Shown here piece after piece: positions 22,180 to 34,422 of a stretch of DNA of 64,000 nucleotides. How positions within the stretch are numbered: the first letter of the stretch is position 1; each line of letters opens with the position of its first letter. The stretch comes from Siphonodentalium dalli (Eukaryota; Mollusca; Scaphopoda; Gadilida; Siphonodentaliidae), in NCBI GenBank assembly GCA_032622095.1, contig CP136067.1, forward strand, positions 55,719,899 to 55,783,898, written 5' to 3'. The notes beneath the pieces were generated by a model. That model had not been told where the DNA came from. It saw nothing but the letters and a program-made list of their open reading frames with translations, and ran no database searches. Made by a program: the position numbers and the translations under genes.

Positions 22180-24340
22180 CATCACTTTTTATGATGTGTT
22201 CACTTCAGTTATTGCCTGATGAAAGTCGTGTCGAAAAGTTTGTATCACTGCTTGATGAGTCTCACCCGGAATTCAATTGTGATATGTTCTGTGGACCAAT
22301 TAGTAATAGTGAAGTGATATCGTTTTACAACGACTGAAGCGTAACAAATCAGGCGGTATTGACCAAATCACAAACGACCATCTAACTAATGGGAGTGCAT
22401 CGCTTTCGAAAGCTCTATGTCGTCTGTTCAACGGAATTATCCAACTCGGATGGATACCACCCTCCCTCAAATCTGGGATAATCGTGCCGTTATACAAGGG
22501 CGATCCTAAGCCGAAGCAACTTCCTGACAGCTACAGAGCGATAACCTTGTTGCCCGTGATTTACAAAGTCTTCGAACGTATCCTTCTCAGCAGATTTATT
22601 GATGACCGTGACATCGCAAAGTCCACACACGAGTTGCAGCACGGTTTCCAGAAAGGAGTTAGCTGCCAGATGTCTTGCGTTTCTTGTCAAAGAATTCATC
22701 CACTATACTGGTGATCTCGATGCTCGTGCCTATGTGTGTTTTTTGGATTCAGCAAAAGCCTTCGATCGGGTATGGCACGATGGTCTCTTGTTGAAACTTC
22801 ATCAACTGGGTTTCCGTGGACAGATACTACGTGTCGTGGCCAGCATGTATTCTGATTGCTCAAGTCGCGTGCTGTATAATGGATCTCTCTCAAATACACT
22901 CACAGTGAAACAAGGAACAAGGCAGGGGGCTGTGTGCTCCCCATTCTTCTACCTCGTGTACATAAATGACTTGTTGAAACAATTGAACTCCTCGAACTGT
23001 GGGTTTTTAATGGAATCTGTGCCATGCGCTGCCCCGACGGCAGCAGACGACATAGCTCTACTTTCGTTATCAAAATCTGGAATGGACAGTCTTCTGAAAT
23101 TATGTTTCAACTACAGCCGACTATGGCGTTTTAATTTTTCCGACACCAAAAGTGTAGTAATCGTTTTTAATGAGACGAAGCGTCAGGACGAATCCCACAA
23201 CAGGCAGTGGTTCATCGGAGATCTACCAATATCAGAAACTCGTGTGTGCACCTAGGAATTCAGCATAACAAGTTTCAAAATGACTCCGTCCGTGCGAAAG
23301 TTTTAACAACGAAACTGCGTAAAAGTTACTTCGCCCTTGCTGGAAAGCAGCCTTTGAAATCGTGCTCTCCCCTGACGATGGGATATATGCTGAAGTCGGT
23401 TGTCATTCCAAGGGCGTTATATGGATGCGAGTTCACACCAGTCAATACCCGTTCTATGAGCATCTCACTCGAGCGATCCTTCCGATGCTGTGTAAAACAT
23501 ATAGAATCTCTTCCCGAACGAACATCAACGGACGTCGCTCTCAGCTTGTTGGGACTCCTTCCTCTTGAGTCCGAAATCCATATGAAAAAGTTGAACTTCC
23601 TTGGCCATCTGATCCACCTTCCTCAAGGACACCAAGTACCGCTAAAGATCTTCCTCTTACGATTCTTTCAATACACTCTGTTCGATAGACACACTACTGG
23701 ATTTGTTCCCGACATTGTTCATGTTCTTCGGCAATATAAACTCTACAATGTCCTTGACAGCTTTGTACAAACTGGACATTTTCCATCAGAATCTACATGG
23801 AAAAATATTTACAAAAAAGCTGTTCGAGACCACTATTGCTCATTCTGGAAATCATCCGTTGACAACAACCCATCACTATCTACGTTTCGGCTAGTTCATT
23901 CCGATCCCAGCACTCCCTGGTCGATATGGACACTTCTTGGGCAGTATCCCAACCGTTCAGTTCAACTTCGGAATCTCGCCCTGCTACTCAATAAGACTAC
24001 TTACATCAACAATCTGACATGCTGCGCATGTGGTAAGCAATATATCAACGAACTTCTCCATGCAATTAGGTACTGCTCTTCGATTGTTATTCTGTCGCTA
24101 CGAAATAGCTACTGGGAGACAATTCTCAACCTCTATGGAGTTTCTGTTCTTTTATTCATGCACGATTCCTTGAGCGACGAAGAACTTCAAGCACTTATTC
24201 TGGGAGGGGATGTTCCAACACAGCCACAGAATCTACTCGATAATAAGCACGCAATAATTCTGTTCTCCGCATCGTACCTTCTTGCCTCTTGCTCACTGAT
24301 TAGAGGAAAACCAATGACATACAGCCGTGGTTGAATCCAC
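22180..24340 (+). pseudogene. LINE with reverse transcriptase, 5'-truncated and frameshifted
   Basis: Read in three overlapping frames, this gives an ordered non-LTR reverse transcriptase: GGIDQITNDHL near 22360, SYRAITLLPVIYKVFE near 22535, HGFQKG near 22645, LDSAKAFDRVWHDGLLLKL near 22750 (motif A), GTRQGAVCSPFFYLVYINDL near 22920 (motif B), ADDIALLSLS near 23045 (motif C), and HLGIQHNKF near 23255. In motif C the usual aromatic residue before ADD is alanine. The C-terminal part (to 24334) holds a CCACGKQYINELLHAIRYC zinc-knuckle-like segment near 24020-24080. Frameshifts lie near 22335, 22670 and 23250. The endonuclease is absent, as expected for a 5' truncation. The 375-codon open tail shows the copy is not very old. 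The clade is not resolved. Confidence 0.85.
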
Positions 24341-24947
24341 ACGCCATCTTATAATGTGGCATGCACATTCTGCATACTAACTTTCACATATACTGTCACA
24401 TAAGTGTATAGTATACTTTTTCACAGCTGTCTTACTCATGTTCACAATTGTAAATAATCTTGTTGTAAATACTCTTCTCCAGAAATGGAGGTATTGAAAT
24501 AAATATATGGGAGCTAATAGTGAGAATGCAGAGGGTGCGTGATTATATGTAAGTAACAACTAACAAGTGCAACGTCGAGTGTGGCATATGCCTAAGATGC
24601 TAAGTTTATGGAAGAAATTTGTGCAGTTTTCCAAGTTAAAGAAGGTCGGCAACTCTGGTGAAAATCAATTGACGAAACACACCATATGAGTGTATTCTTC
24701 AATCATTGATGCACCACTATGCCAAAATATATGTTTTCGTCAACTCACTTGGGTAACTGAATGCTAAATAAATTACATGGAAAACATTCTCCTTCCAAGT
24801 CCAATAACTTTGCTAAATACATATATATACTGTGTAGACGAATCCCACTAAATATTTGTATCCTTCCATCGAAAACACCAGGGTACGAAAAGACTTGCAC
24901 CGCATCCATCGATGCTGGTCTATTAGTAATCCTATTTGCATTTAAGT
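24341..24947. other. LINE 3' flank, no gene
   Basis: Probably includes the untranslated tail of the LINE for the first one to two hundred bases. GGTCGGCAACTCTGGTGAAAA near 24645 resembles GGGCCGAAACTCTGGTAATAA near 25235, an old dispersed repeat unit. Confidence 0.35.
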
Positions 24948-25036
24948 AGACTCGATTACCTGTCTCTGGACTCAAATTCTTCTCTCGACTGATAAGAGAA
25001 GTGTTCAGTCGAGACCAGGGACAGGTAATCCAGTCT
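24948..25036. repeat. Hairpin of about 89 bp
   Basis: AGACTCGATTACCTGTCTCTGG pairs with CCAGGGACAGGTAATCCAGTCT, and an inner CTCGACTGA/TCAGTCGAG pair extends the stem. It is a small foldback of unknown type. Confidence 0.8.
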
Positions 25037-25054
25037 AAGTGAAAATCTGCCAAG

Positions 25055-25385
25055 TTGAAGTCCAGTGAGGGCTGTAACTACATTAGAATTAATGGACAAC
25101 CCCCGTAGTGAGTGAGTGTCCTTTCCCCAATACTGAGCTATCACCAAATCACCACTCCAAATCACAAGCAAATCAATGATCCACACCCAAGTTAAAAGGT
25201 GAAATGTTCATATGGAAAGAAAATTAACGAGGCCAACAAGGGCCGAAACTCTGGTAATAATGAATGGACAAAACCCTTAGTATGAGGTTGTCCTTCCCCC
25301 CCCAAGCTAGGATATCACCATATCAAAGGACAAAGACAATTATTTAACACAAGAGTTAAAAGGTGATATGTTCGTGCAGATAGAG
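25055..25385 (+). repeat. Two diverged tandem units of about 160 bp
   Basis: Both halves share AATGGACAA, TCCTT(T)CCCC, a TATCACCA(T/A)ATCA block, and AGTTAAAAGGTGA(A/T)ATGTTC in the same order (near 25095-25210 and 25262-25373). A third relative lies around 24640-24780. Non-coding, old. Confidence 0.55.
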
Positions 25386-27481
25386 CCCTCAACTGCATGG
25401 CCCAAATCTCCTTAATTCGGGGGTCAGGGAATAATAATTGGTGGATTAAAGAGAGTGATCGGTATTGACCAAGATGGAAATTCGGCTAACTTCGCATGAA
25501 TGCCCGATTCAGTGCACTGAATTTTTCTCACAAACAAGATCCCATTACCATACCGAAATCGCTATTTGTTCTTATATATATTCTGAAAATGGTGTTTTTC
25601 ATGTGGAACCAAGAAAATAAAGGAGCCATTCAATAAGGGAATGGAAAACTCAGAATTGATATAATGAATGTGTATATAATCCAAATGCATACATTTATGT
25701 ACAAATCTAAGATTATGTATTCAAAGTGTATAACCCACAAAAATACAAAACATTTACAATAGTCAGCTCTCCACTACAATAAATAGTTCAATGTTTGAAA
25801 ATTTATGGTGATTCTGAGAAGAAGTTATGATATATGCATATGATACCAATTCCTCAGTGTGAATTGAAGGCATAATAAAGCTATTGTACAGCAATGGAAC
25901 GATTTGTTTCGATCTATTGTTATTTCGGCCACATGTCTAAGCCTTTCACAACATGATGGTGAAGTAGCTTGTTGTGGTATTTTTGTTTAATGTTTATGCA
26001 GCATGAAAACATTGGTCCTGACAGAGAACAATCACACCAGTATATTAAGATTAGTCCTTAATTAAATTAAATGTTTATCAAATTAACTGAAAAAAGATGT
26101 GCATGCCTGTATATTTTCTAAATTAGCTTGTAACTCTGTAGAGATACTATTCAAGAGACATGAAACTGAATGGTATTTATCATCTGGAATGAAACTCTCT
26201 ATTAAACTTTCCTTTTCCTTTTAATATATTTACATGGTATACACTGCACTGTGAAATATTAACTAAATTCTGTGGATGGTTAATTATAAAACAAATTCTA
26301 AAAATAACTTCCAGTTGGTGTGTAGATCACACCATGTATTTTGAAGAATCCATAACCATACACAGAAGAGCAATGGAAAAACCATAAAGAAATCAATGTT
26401 GGTCCAATGATATGAAATGTTCAATCAAGCTTTCACAATTCTCTATTGCATTCCAAAGATGATAAGTCAAAACTTGATGGTTGCAAACTGCAAAACACAT
26501 GAAATTTGCATCAAGTTTCTATATTTATGCACAAATTAGTAGTGAAATTACTTTATTTTTCTGCAATCAATCAGAAAGCTTGTTTAACATGTCCCAGATA
26601 ATTATAAAGTGATATAACTATGTGTAACACAGTGCAACAGTGCTTGCAAATACATTACTGGAAATTAGAAAGTTCTTGTTTATAAATGGGACAAATGTAT
26701 CAACTGGATTTCTCTCTCTTTTGTTACTTTGATTTGGATTTTTTCTAAGAAAACATATACAAAATATACAAAAGTGCAAATATCATAGTTCCACTTAATA
26801 TACTGTCAACAGTGCTAATAACATGATTTATATATGCCTTCAACCCCCTTTGAGGTTTGTTATATCAAATTGTATATGAATTACAGACAGGTTAGTGGCA
26901 AATTTCAATCAATCAAGTATACACTTTGAGAAAAAAATTATGAATTTAATACATATAATATTAACATTAATAACAAAAGGAAAATGACTTGTTTTGAATC
27001 CCTGAGTCAAAGTGCCTGAGCATATAGCTGTTTGATTATCATTAAAGTGAAATGGTTTTATGCTGAATATGGATAAATTCTGGAATTAACTAGTCACATT
27101 GTTCTCCCTCCAAGAAAGCATATACATGTATGAGTTTATTTATGCTATATGAGACTTATGAGTTTATTCTCCGATGACAAAACTTATTTACAGATCTGTT
27201 TTACTTTTGTGGTACAATATTATAATTAATTGCCGACATTTTGGGAAATGGATGCTGGAGACCAGTTCTAATTAAAATTAGACTCTCGAACAAGCTACGT
27301 GTCTTAAAAAGGAGTTCACTATCATTCACATTACTGGCATTTACTGCCGCTATATATAGATTCTGCATGATATCCCTGCAGTATAATGTCACAGAGCACA
27401 AATAGTTTTACGATTGACAAATATCTCCTTTTGGTTTTGTTTTTTACGCAAATAACAAAACCGGGTGTTTCTTGGAAATAC
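25386..27481. other. 2.1 kb of unique AT-rich DNA
   Basis: I see no inverted repeat, array or exon-like segment with recognisable similarity. It is one of the longest element-free stretches in the window. Confidence 0.4.
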
Positions 27482-27880
27482 TTAACCCTTTACCCAACAA
27501 ACCGGCCAAAACCGGCCAAATAAAGCTTCAACAGCCTAAAATATCTTCGGTCTGTCTCAATAGAACCATACAAATATGGATATCATTGGAACCGGCTCCT
27601 TGACCACATTGTGATAGTTACAGTTAGCCCTGTGCCAATGCATTCTCTTATATATGCAAGTCGACCATAGGTCGCCTCGCATATATAAGAGAATGCATTG
27701 GCCTAAACAAAATCTTTTTTTAACACTTTTTACCATTTTTTCTTACATTCTTTAACAATTTTATAATTTTTAATGTGTTATGCCAATGCATTCTCTTATA
27801 TATGCGAGGCGACCTATGGTCGACTCGCATATATAAGAGAATGCATTGGCACAGGGCCCTTCTGTTGGGTAAAGGGTTAA
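27482..27880. mobile_element. TTAA foldback MITE, class A (CCCTTTACCCAACA)
   Basis: Flanked by TTAA on both sides, with termini CCCTTTACCCAACA in inverted orientation. It contains two near-identical palindromes of about 69 bp (27634-27702 and 27783-27851), each GCCAATGCATTCTCTTATAT... with its mirror and a GTCGACC(A)TAGGTCGCC centre. They are separated by an AT-rich spacer. The TTAA target and CCCTTT start match piggyBac-type termini. The plus strand also carries CGGCCAAAACCGGCCAAATA near the left end. No transposase. Confidence 0.85.
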
Positions 27881-28131
27881 TTCAATTCTCCTTTCTAGGT
27901 ATTATTTGTCAATTCTGAACTCTTCATAGACGCTTTTATTATTTGATTAGTTGTCGTAATCTCTAATTTTGTAAATACTGTGTGAAAATCATCAATGTGA
28001 CAGAAAATTTAGTGTGCTAGTTTTAGCTATGTGGCAAATCAACCATGACCTGTCCTATATGAATTCCAATAATTGCCTGATTGGCTTCATTGCTTTATCA
28101 TTATATGCTGTGATTGGCTGACAATGACATA

Positions 28132-28344
28132 CAGTAATGCTCTAAGTAATAGACTTCTTAACCACAGCAGAATTATGGGTAACTTTTCAGGATTTAGTCG
28201 GAAATATGGCTTGTTGCCATTCATCGGAAAGCTCTCGGGGAGAGCTTTCCGATGAATGGCAACAAGCCATATTTCCGACTAAATCCTGAAAAGTTACCCA
28301 TAATTTAGCTGTGGTTAAGAAGTTGATTACTTAGAGCATTACTG
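28132..28344. mobile_element. Tc1/mariner-like near-perfect palindrome, full length
   Basis: The 213-bp element starts CAGTAATGCTCTAAGTAAT and ends with its inverse. TA lies on both sides (28130-28131 and 28345-28346). The two halves pair almost perfectly with a loop of only a few bases (GCTCTCGGGGAGAGC at the centre). CAGT termini with a TA duplication are typical of Tc1/mariner. Relatives: 31949-32111, 39447-39482, 44005-44217, 45113-45255 and 55300-55412. No coding capacity. Confidence 0.9.
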
Positions 28345-28346
28345 TA

Positions 28347-30592
28347 GTGCTTAGTGGAGGTAATAGAATTCCCCATTATTTCCTTTAGACTCTGTAACAC
28401 AGCTTGTTCAAGGGTCAAATTTTAATTAGAAATAGCTTCAAAAGCTGAAAATAATCTGATTAGATTATGTAAATCTGATAAGATTATAGTCAGATTTTAA
28501 AGAGACTGGGAGACAAGATGAATCCAAAACATATCTGACTATGATATAAGTGACAGAAATGAGGCTGTTTGAAGCCAGCTGATTTGATTAATTTAAAATA
28601 AAGCTAGAATACTATTATTAAAGGGGTGTGCCTGATCGTCCTGTGCCCCAATTAGTATTTTACATCCAAACTGAATATAGGGCCAGTTACCACAATTATA
28701 AAACAGTTAATGTTATTTAATTTCAATACATATTACTAAACACAGTGCCTGATTAGTGATTCTGGCTCCTGTCTTGCAACCTGTTGATTGTTGGCAACAT
28801 TATGGATGTTTAGAAATTTATAAATTGGGATAGAATCATTTGTGTATAAGACCTACTAAAGATATTGCAGTTTATTTTTCACAAGAACAAGAAAACAAAT
28901 ATTATATTTGCGTATATTCCAGAAATAGTTATATTAACGATATGAACTTTTTGTTTTGCAATCTATCTCATACCAACAGTTCCCAGCGACTTAGGTCAAC
29001 AGAATGTACTTTGAGTAAGATGTTTAATGGTTTGTCACACTGATTTTGGCCAATCTCAGACTATCAAACCAGACCTATCATTTTAATTAATTTGAAATAT
29101 TCTTTGTCAGGGGTAGTTAATATATCTAGTTTTATTAGGACCGAAAAATATTTGCTTTGCCAAACTAGAATTTTTAACAGAGGAAATTCTAAACTGGCGT
29201 GTAAAGTAATTTGTAAATAATATTGTCTCGCTTTGCGTACTATCTTATAGATACACCTAGCACTAACTGTTGCCCGCAATTCCAAAAGCAAGTTTTAGGC
29301 ATCCACCTACAGATGATTTAAATAATTACATAAATTGAATGATATATATAACCTGTGTCAAATGTGTTTGACAATCTAAAGTCATCAGCGGAGAATTATG
29401 ACTTTTCAACCTCATTTGTTACAAGTGTATTACAATATGTTACATGGAATGGAATATGTTTACAGTCATGCATGCCTCTTGGATTTGGACAGTTAAACTT
29501 GGGTCATGGTGATAAGATAAAGTCTGCTACATAAAAATACAATGAAAACTTAGTCAGCAATCATCAGTCACTGTACAGTATGATTCCAGTCCAGTATGGT
29601 ATAAGCATACCTCTCTCTACAGTGAAATTTGGGCTAATTTTGCTATGAGAATGTTTACCACAAGAAGGAACTGAATACAAATTGAGTTATGCCTCTTGCA
29701 TGGTGAAATGGGCGAGAGGTAAAGGATATGAGTATTATGTAGGTGAATGCCTCATAAAATAAATAAAAAATAATACTAGTAAACAAACCACATGTACGTA
29801 CAAGCAGGGTTTCCACTGGGGGGGCAGCAGGTCCCTTTTAGGATCCTTTTCCCCCATCACCCAAATTTCCCCTGACATAATCGCCTACCCGATCCAGATT
29901 AATACCTTCATCAGTCATGACCTGTGTAATGTCCGTGTCACTAAAATAATACCAACAGGGAGTGATTAACAAAGATAATTTTATTTGCCCGCTAACGCTG
30001 ATCAGCATTGAACAATTTTTCACGAACAGAATGCTTTTTCAGGGCTACACACATTGATAATTATTGCCTTATCCTGAAAGATATCGAAGCGGACATTGCT
30101 AAAAGCTTAAAGATGTGTGGTTGATTCTGCCTGGATACGTCACTGTTCTAACTGGTTCTGTTCTATGATTATGTAGATGAGGTCCATATGTTAGCCAGGG
30201 AAGGATGGTCAGGAATAGCACATGGTATAACATGTTTTCATGAATGTATTGAAGTTAGACATCGAATATATAGCAAATTTTAACAATTTCCTCTACTTAT
30301 TGGTGGCGGTACAAAAAATTCGTCGGTACACTTATTTTACCCACAAATTAACTTGGATGTTTTTTCTCAAAAATTATGGTAGCCATACAATATGAATGTT
30401 TATATGCAGTGCCAAATGACAACACCCTTACACTACTTTGCCCTTCAAATTGTTAAAAATAAAACAAAATATAGTACGATTCCTAACATTATCGACTTAT
30501 ATTACCGTAGACATTCACAACTTGGCTCAAATTATTGACTGATTTACTAAGATATTCATAAAGTTTGTTGATGGACTGAGATTTCCCCCAGT
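28347..30592. other. 2.2 kb without a supported gene
   Basis: AT-rich unique DNA. Around 28446-28500 there are repeated AATCTGAT(T/A)AGATTAT motifs. Open frames at 28840-29043 and 29064-29291 have no recognisable domain. Confidence 0.4.
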
Positions 30593-30848
30593 GCAAGCCT
30601 TGAAATAGTGAGTCTGTTATTTGCAGAATGAGGTCCCCAGAGGGTGAATTTAGTTATGCTACCCCGCATAGCGGGCTAGCATCACCAAATTCACCCTCTG
30701 GGGACCTCATTCTGCTTTCAACTCAGCAGAATGAGGTTCCCAGAGGGTGAATTTGGTGATGCTATCCCGCTATGCTGGGTAGCATCACTAAAGTCACCCT
30801 CTGGGGACCTCATTCTGCAAATGACAGGCACACTATTTCAAGGCTTGC
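30593..30848. mobile_element. Double-hairpin element with GCAAGCCTTGAAATAGTG ends
   Basis: Terminal inverted repeats GCAAGCCTTGAAATAGTG and inverse. CCCAGT lies directly outside both ends (30587-30592 and 30849-30854). Inside are two head-to-head hairpins of the same sequence, each made of GAATGAGG(T)CCCCAGAGGGTG and its mirror CACCCTCTGGGGACCTCATTC around a CCCGC...GCGGG tip. The whole can fold as one long hairpin or as two smaller ones. Relatives: 37581-38021 and the degraded copies in the 2.4-kb repeats. Confidence 0.8.
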
Positions 30849-31386
30849 CCCAGTGGCTACAGGGTTACCATTCCCCCAACCCCTAGCAGAAACCCTGCTA
30901 TAAGATATGACCACCTACTTAGGAAGACAGAAAATAACTGACTACTATGTCAAACTTCTATTAAATTATCCCCCTCCCCTAAAAGACAATTGATATTTAT
31001 TCACAAATCTAGCTGATCGATAATTTTGATCCAAAAATCAGCATTCATAGCTATACAACTAAGGAATCTTCATTTTCCTACAGTTCAATAATAATTTAGC
31101 AGTAGAAATGTACTTTATTCAACTACTTTTTACTGGTGTCAGCATCTGTTAATTCCCTGTGAATGACAGTTTGTGTAATTTCCAAAATTATGACGAAATG
31201 ATGAATGAGGGTGGTGGATGGAGAATTTACTGACAAGATAACCCAAAACAACAATATGTATGGCACAAAGTTGTACAGTTATAAATTATGGCACTAAACA
31301 ACAATCAAAGCATTATGAACATAGGTGATCATTTTTTCTTCACAAGATCAGCAGTTTTATTCAAGCAGAAATGATTCAGTCATATG

Positions 31387-31682
31387 GGTCCTACTAAACA
31401 ACAAACACAAACCAACACAAGTCCAAAAAGTGGAATATAAGGGCAGAATTGTGCTTGTAGGTGTGCAGAGGTCCATTATATATATAAATTTAATATTATT
31501 TCCACCCTACCACCAATCTTATTGTTCGTTTGTGTTCATTATTTAGTAGGTTGGTGTTCAAATAATGTTATTACATGTAACACAAAAAATAAGTCATCTA
31601 AGGTGGAAATAATATTAAATTCCACCCTTATATTCCACTTTATTGACTTGTGTTCGTTTACATTCGTTGTTTAGTAGGACCG
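31387..31682. mobile_element. Foldback element with GGTCCTACTAAACAAC ends
   Basis: The left arm GGTCCTACTAAACAACAAAC...AGTGGAATATAAGGG (31387-31443) pairs with 31623-31682. An inner pair, AATTTAATATTATTTCCACC and its inverse, lies at about 31486 and 31600. A third partial copy of the arm (TTCGTTTGTGTTCATTATTTAGTAGG) is in the middle near 31525-31550. Non-coding; class unknown. Confidence 0.7.
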
Positions 31683-31948
31683 ATTCATACACACACTGAT
31701 AAGTATAAACCTGTTTGATGTTACAGTTCAAAATGCTAAATCTCCACAATATTCCTGAAGACATGTAGATTTTTAGCTCGGTGTTCCCACAGGTCAGCCA
31801 TACAGAAATTCAAGCCATTTCATGACAAATCAAGGTTGCTACATTCAATTCTATTTATTTCTTATTAATTTAAAAGATTTTTCCAAGATCTTTAATTAAT
31901 AATGCATTTTACGAGCAGTACACATTCCACTGAAAACAAGGCAACCAA

Positions 31949-32111
31949 CAGTAATGCCCTAAATAATCGACTCCTTAACCACAGCAGAATTATGGGTAAC
32001 TTTTCAGGATTTAGGCGTAAATATGGCAACAAGCCATATATCCGACTAAATCCTGAAAAGTGACGCATAATTCTGCTCTGGTTAAGGAGTCGATTATTTA
32101 GGGCATTACTG
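31949..32111. mobile_element. Tc1/mariner-like palindrome, centre-deleted
   Basis: Same termini (CAGTAATGCCCTAAATAATC and inverse) and arms as the element at 28132-28344, but about 50 bp of the centre is missing. TA follows the right end; the left side reads AA, so one flank has mutated. Arms differ from each other at a few positions. Confidence 0.85.
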
Positions 32112-32184
32112 TATAACAATTGAAGCACTTTCCAGGCCTTGAATTGTCATTTGTCAGATTCAGGGCTATTCCTGGCTTTCATGG

Positions 32185-32420
32185 CCATGGGGGAAACCCT
32201 GACAGCCCCATTTAGATATAACCATGGGGGAAACCCTGACAGCTCCATTTAGATATAACCATGGGGGAAACCCTGACAGCTCCATTTAGATATAACCATG
32301 GGGGAAACCCTGACAGCTCCATTTAGATATAACCATGGGGGAACTATGACAGCTCCATTAAGATATAACCATGGGGGAAACTATGACATCTCCATTTAGA
32401 TATAACCATGGTGGAATCAA
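32185..32420 (+). repeat. Minisatellite, about 6.4 copies of a 37-bp unit
   Basis: The unit contains CCATGGGGGAAACCCTGACA followed by GCTCCATTTAGATATAA. The first four copies are nearly identical; the fifth and sixth carry CTATGACA, and the last is partial. The unit includes a CCATGG palindrome and a small GGGGGAAACCC snapback. Confidence 0.95.
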
Positions 32421-33399
32421 GCTGAATATTTATAACTAAAACACATATTCTAAATGTGCGAGAGCTGCTAACTTTAGTTTTTGATTCACTAGCATCGCCC
32501 CAAAGCACCAAACAAAGCTATCATTGTCAGTATTTATGACAACTGAAATGAGTAAATCGAACCTACCAGTTCTTTGTTAACTTTAGATTTTTGCTCACAA
32601 TAAGTGCTTTTATAATTTACTATTAAGCTTGGTATCTTGTACCTTTACCGATACAATATTTATACATGTACATGCTGAGCCATTTATGGAAACTTTACTA
32701 AAATTAGATCATGAAACTTACACAGATGTTGCCTATAATTATTAAATCATATTCAATTTGACCCACGCACATTTCATTATCATATTTTCCTTAGATTTGA
32801 TCAAACTACAAGAAATCATTGATACTAACTGTCTTATGGTATTTAAGACTGAGCTTGTGGGACAATTATGGCGGCTCTTGGTCACTATGGATGTGACACT
32901 AGCTGTCGTTATCAGATTGGATGTGTTATTTCAAATCATGTGACAACAGTCAGAGTGAGGGAATGTCTTTATGAGCTTTAGAAGTTTAGCACTACTAGTT
33001 TATATGGCTTTAAAGGGTTGGGTCAGCCAAAACAATTTCTGAGATCCAGCCTATTGCAATAATTATGCACAAACATTATGGCTTGTAAGAAAACCTAACG
33101 TTAACATATCTACCAATGGTTGTGTCAGATTATCCAGAAATATGTCAAAGTGAAGACGTAAACGTGTTCAGTCAGTCTCAGAACAATGGCTACATGTGAA
33201 CATATTTTCAAACAATGTTTAAGCCACTCAAAGTCAAATCCCATTTCTCAGACATGGGCTCATGGTCCCTAAATCCTGCAAATATTTTGTTCTGAGAAAT
33301 GGGAAATGGACTTTGCATTGCATTAACACTATCTTGTATACCGCTGCAATTATTTGCCATCCCTACAGATGTCAATTTCAATGAAATGTTATGCAACAC
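32421..33399. other. No supported gene
   Basis: A small inverted pair, AATCCCATTTCTCAGA and TTCTGAGAAATGGGAAATGG, lies at 33237-33308. The open frame at 32758-32943 has no recognisable domain. Confidence 0.35.
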
Positions 33400-33665
33400 T
33401 TAACCCTTCCATGACTAGAGCTTCCTGAAAGTTTGCAAAAAATCTGTGCCAATTCATTCTCTTATATATGTGAGTCTCCCAAGGGAGCCTGGCATATATA
33501 AGAGAATACATTGCATGGCCTAACAATATTTATCGTGAACTTGTTAGCCAGTACATTCTCTTATATATGCGAGGCTCCCTAGGGGAGACTCACATATATA
33601 AGAGAATGTACTGGCACAGGACCTTTAATGCTGCTCCAACACAGCTCCCATCATGAGAGGGTTAA
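33400..33665. mobile_element. TTAA foldback MITE, class B (CCCTTCCATGACT)
   Basis: TTAA on both sides; termini CCCTTCCATGACTAGAG and, inverted, CCCTCTCATGATGGGAG. It holds two palindromes that share the ATTCTCTTATATATG(C/T)GAG outer stem with class A, but with a GTCTCCC(...)GGGAGCC centre instead of GTCGACC...GGTCGCC. Relatives: 34100-34292, 41787-42058, 51519-51890 and 54193-54446. Confidence 0.8.
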
Positions 33666-34099
33666 TGCATTGATGTCATTTTGGAATAAATGTATATTAT
33701 GCCCAAACATGTGACACAGAACTTTCTTATAAAAACTGGGGTGTGTAAAATTCCCAGCATCTAGTATCTGTATATTATACCCGCTTTATCCAATTATGTC
33801 CTATAATAACCAGATTCTAGTTATTGGTTCACCTATGTTATATATCATCACTAACTCAACAAAAGACTATCAGTTTATATACAATAGGTAAGCACTGAAA
33901 AAATACCTCATAATAAAAACATAATAGAAATGTGTGCAGAATAGAGCAAGAGTTCACCCTACCAGGGGAAGTCACTATAATTATGTGTACATCTGAAATA
34001 AGTCAGTAACAACAAACAGAGAATTAGATGACTCATTAAGGGGCAATACAGTTAATGGTTCCAAATAGTTGGAGAGCTGGTGCAACATTAAAGACCCTG

Positions 34100-34292
34100 T
34101 GTTAAAGACCATATTCTCTTAAATATGCGAGTCTCCCATAGGGAGCCTTGCATATATAAGAGAATGCACTGGCTTACAAGGTCAATGTAAATATTGTTAG
34201 GCTCCTAACATATGGGAGACTCGCATATATAAGAGAATGCATTGGCACAGCTTTTGCAAAATTTCAGAAAGCTCCAGTCATCAAAGGGTTAA
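34100..34292. mobile_element. Class B MITE, left end unclear
   Basis: The right terminus (TCCAGTCATCAAAGGGTTAA) and two ATTCTCTTA(A/T)ATATGCGAG palindromes (34111-34172 and about 34200-34250) are recognisable. No matching left TIR is readable before 34100, so the copy is truncated or rearranged there. Confidence 0.65.
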
Positions 34293-34422
34293 TTGGGCTT
34301 TCCAAAGATATGCTTGGACCTTAAAATGGTTCTGTCTGGGGCTAAAGACTAAATCGACGGAAAAAGTTTGAATAGATTTCCACATTGGTATACAACATCT
34401 TTATGTTTTGTGGTGTAAATTT

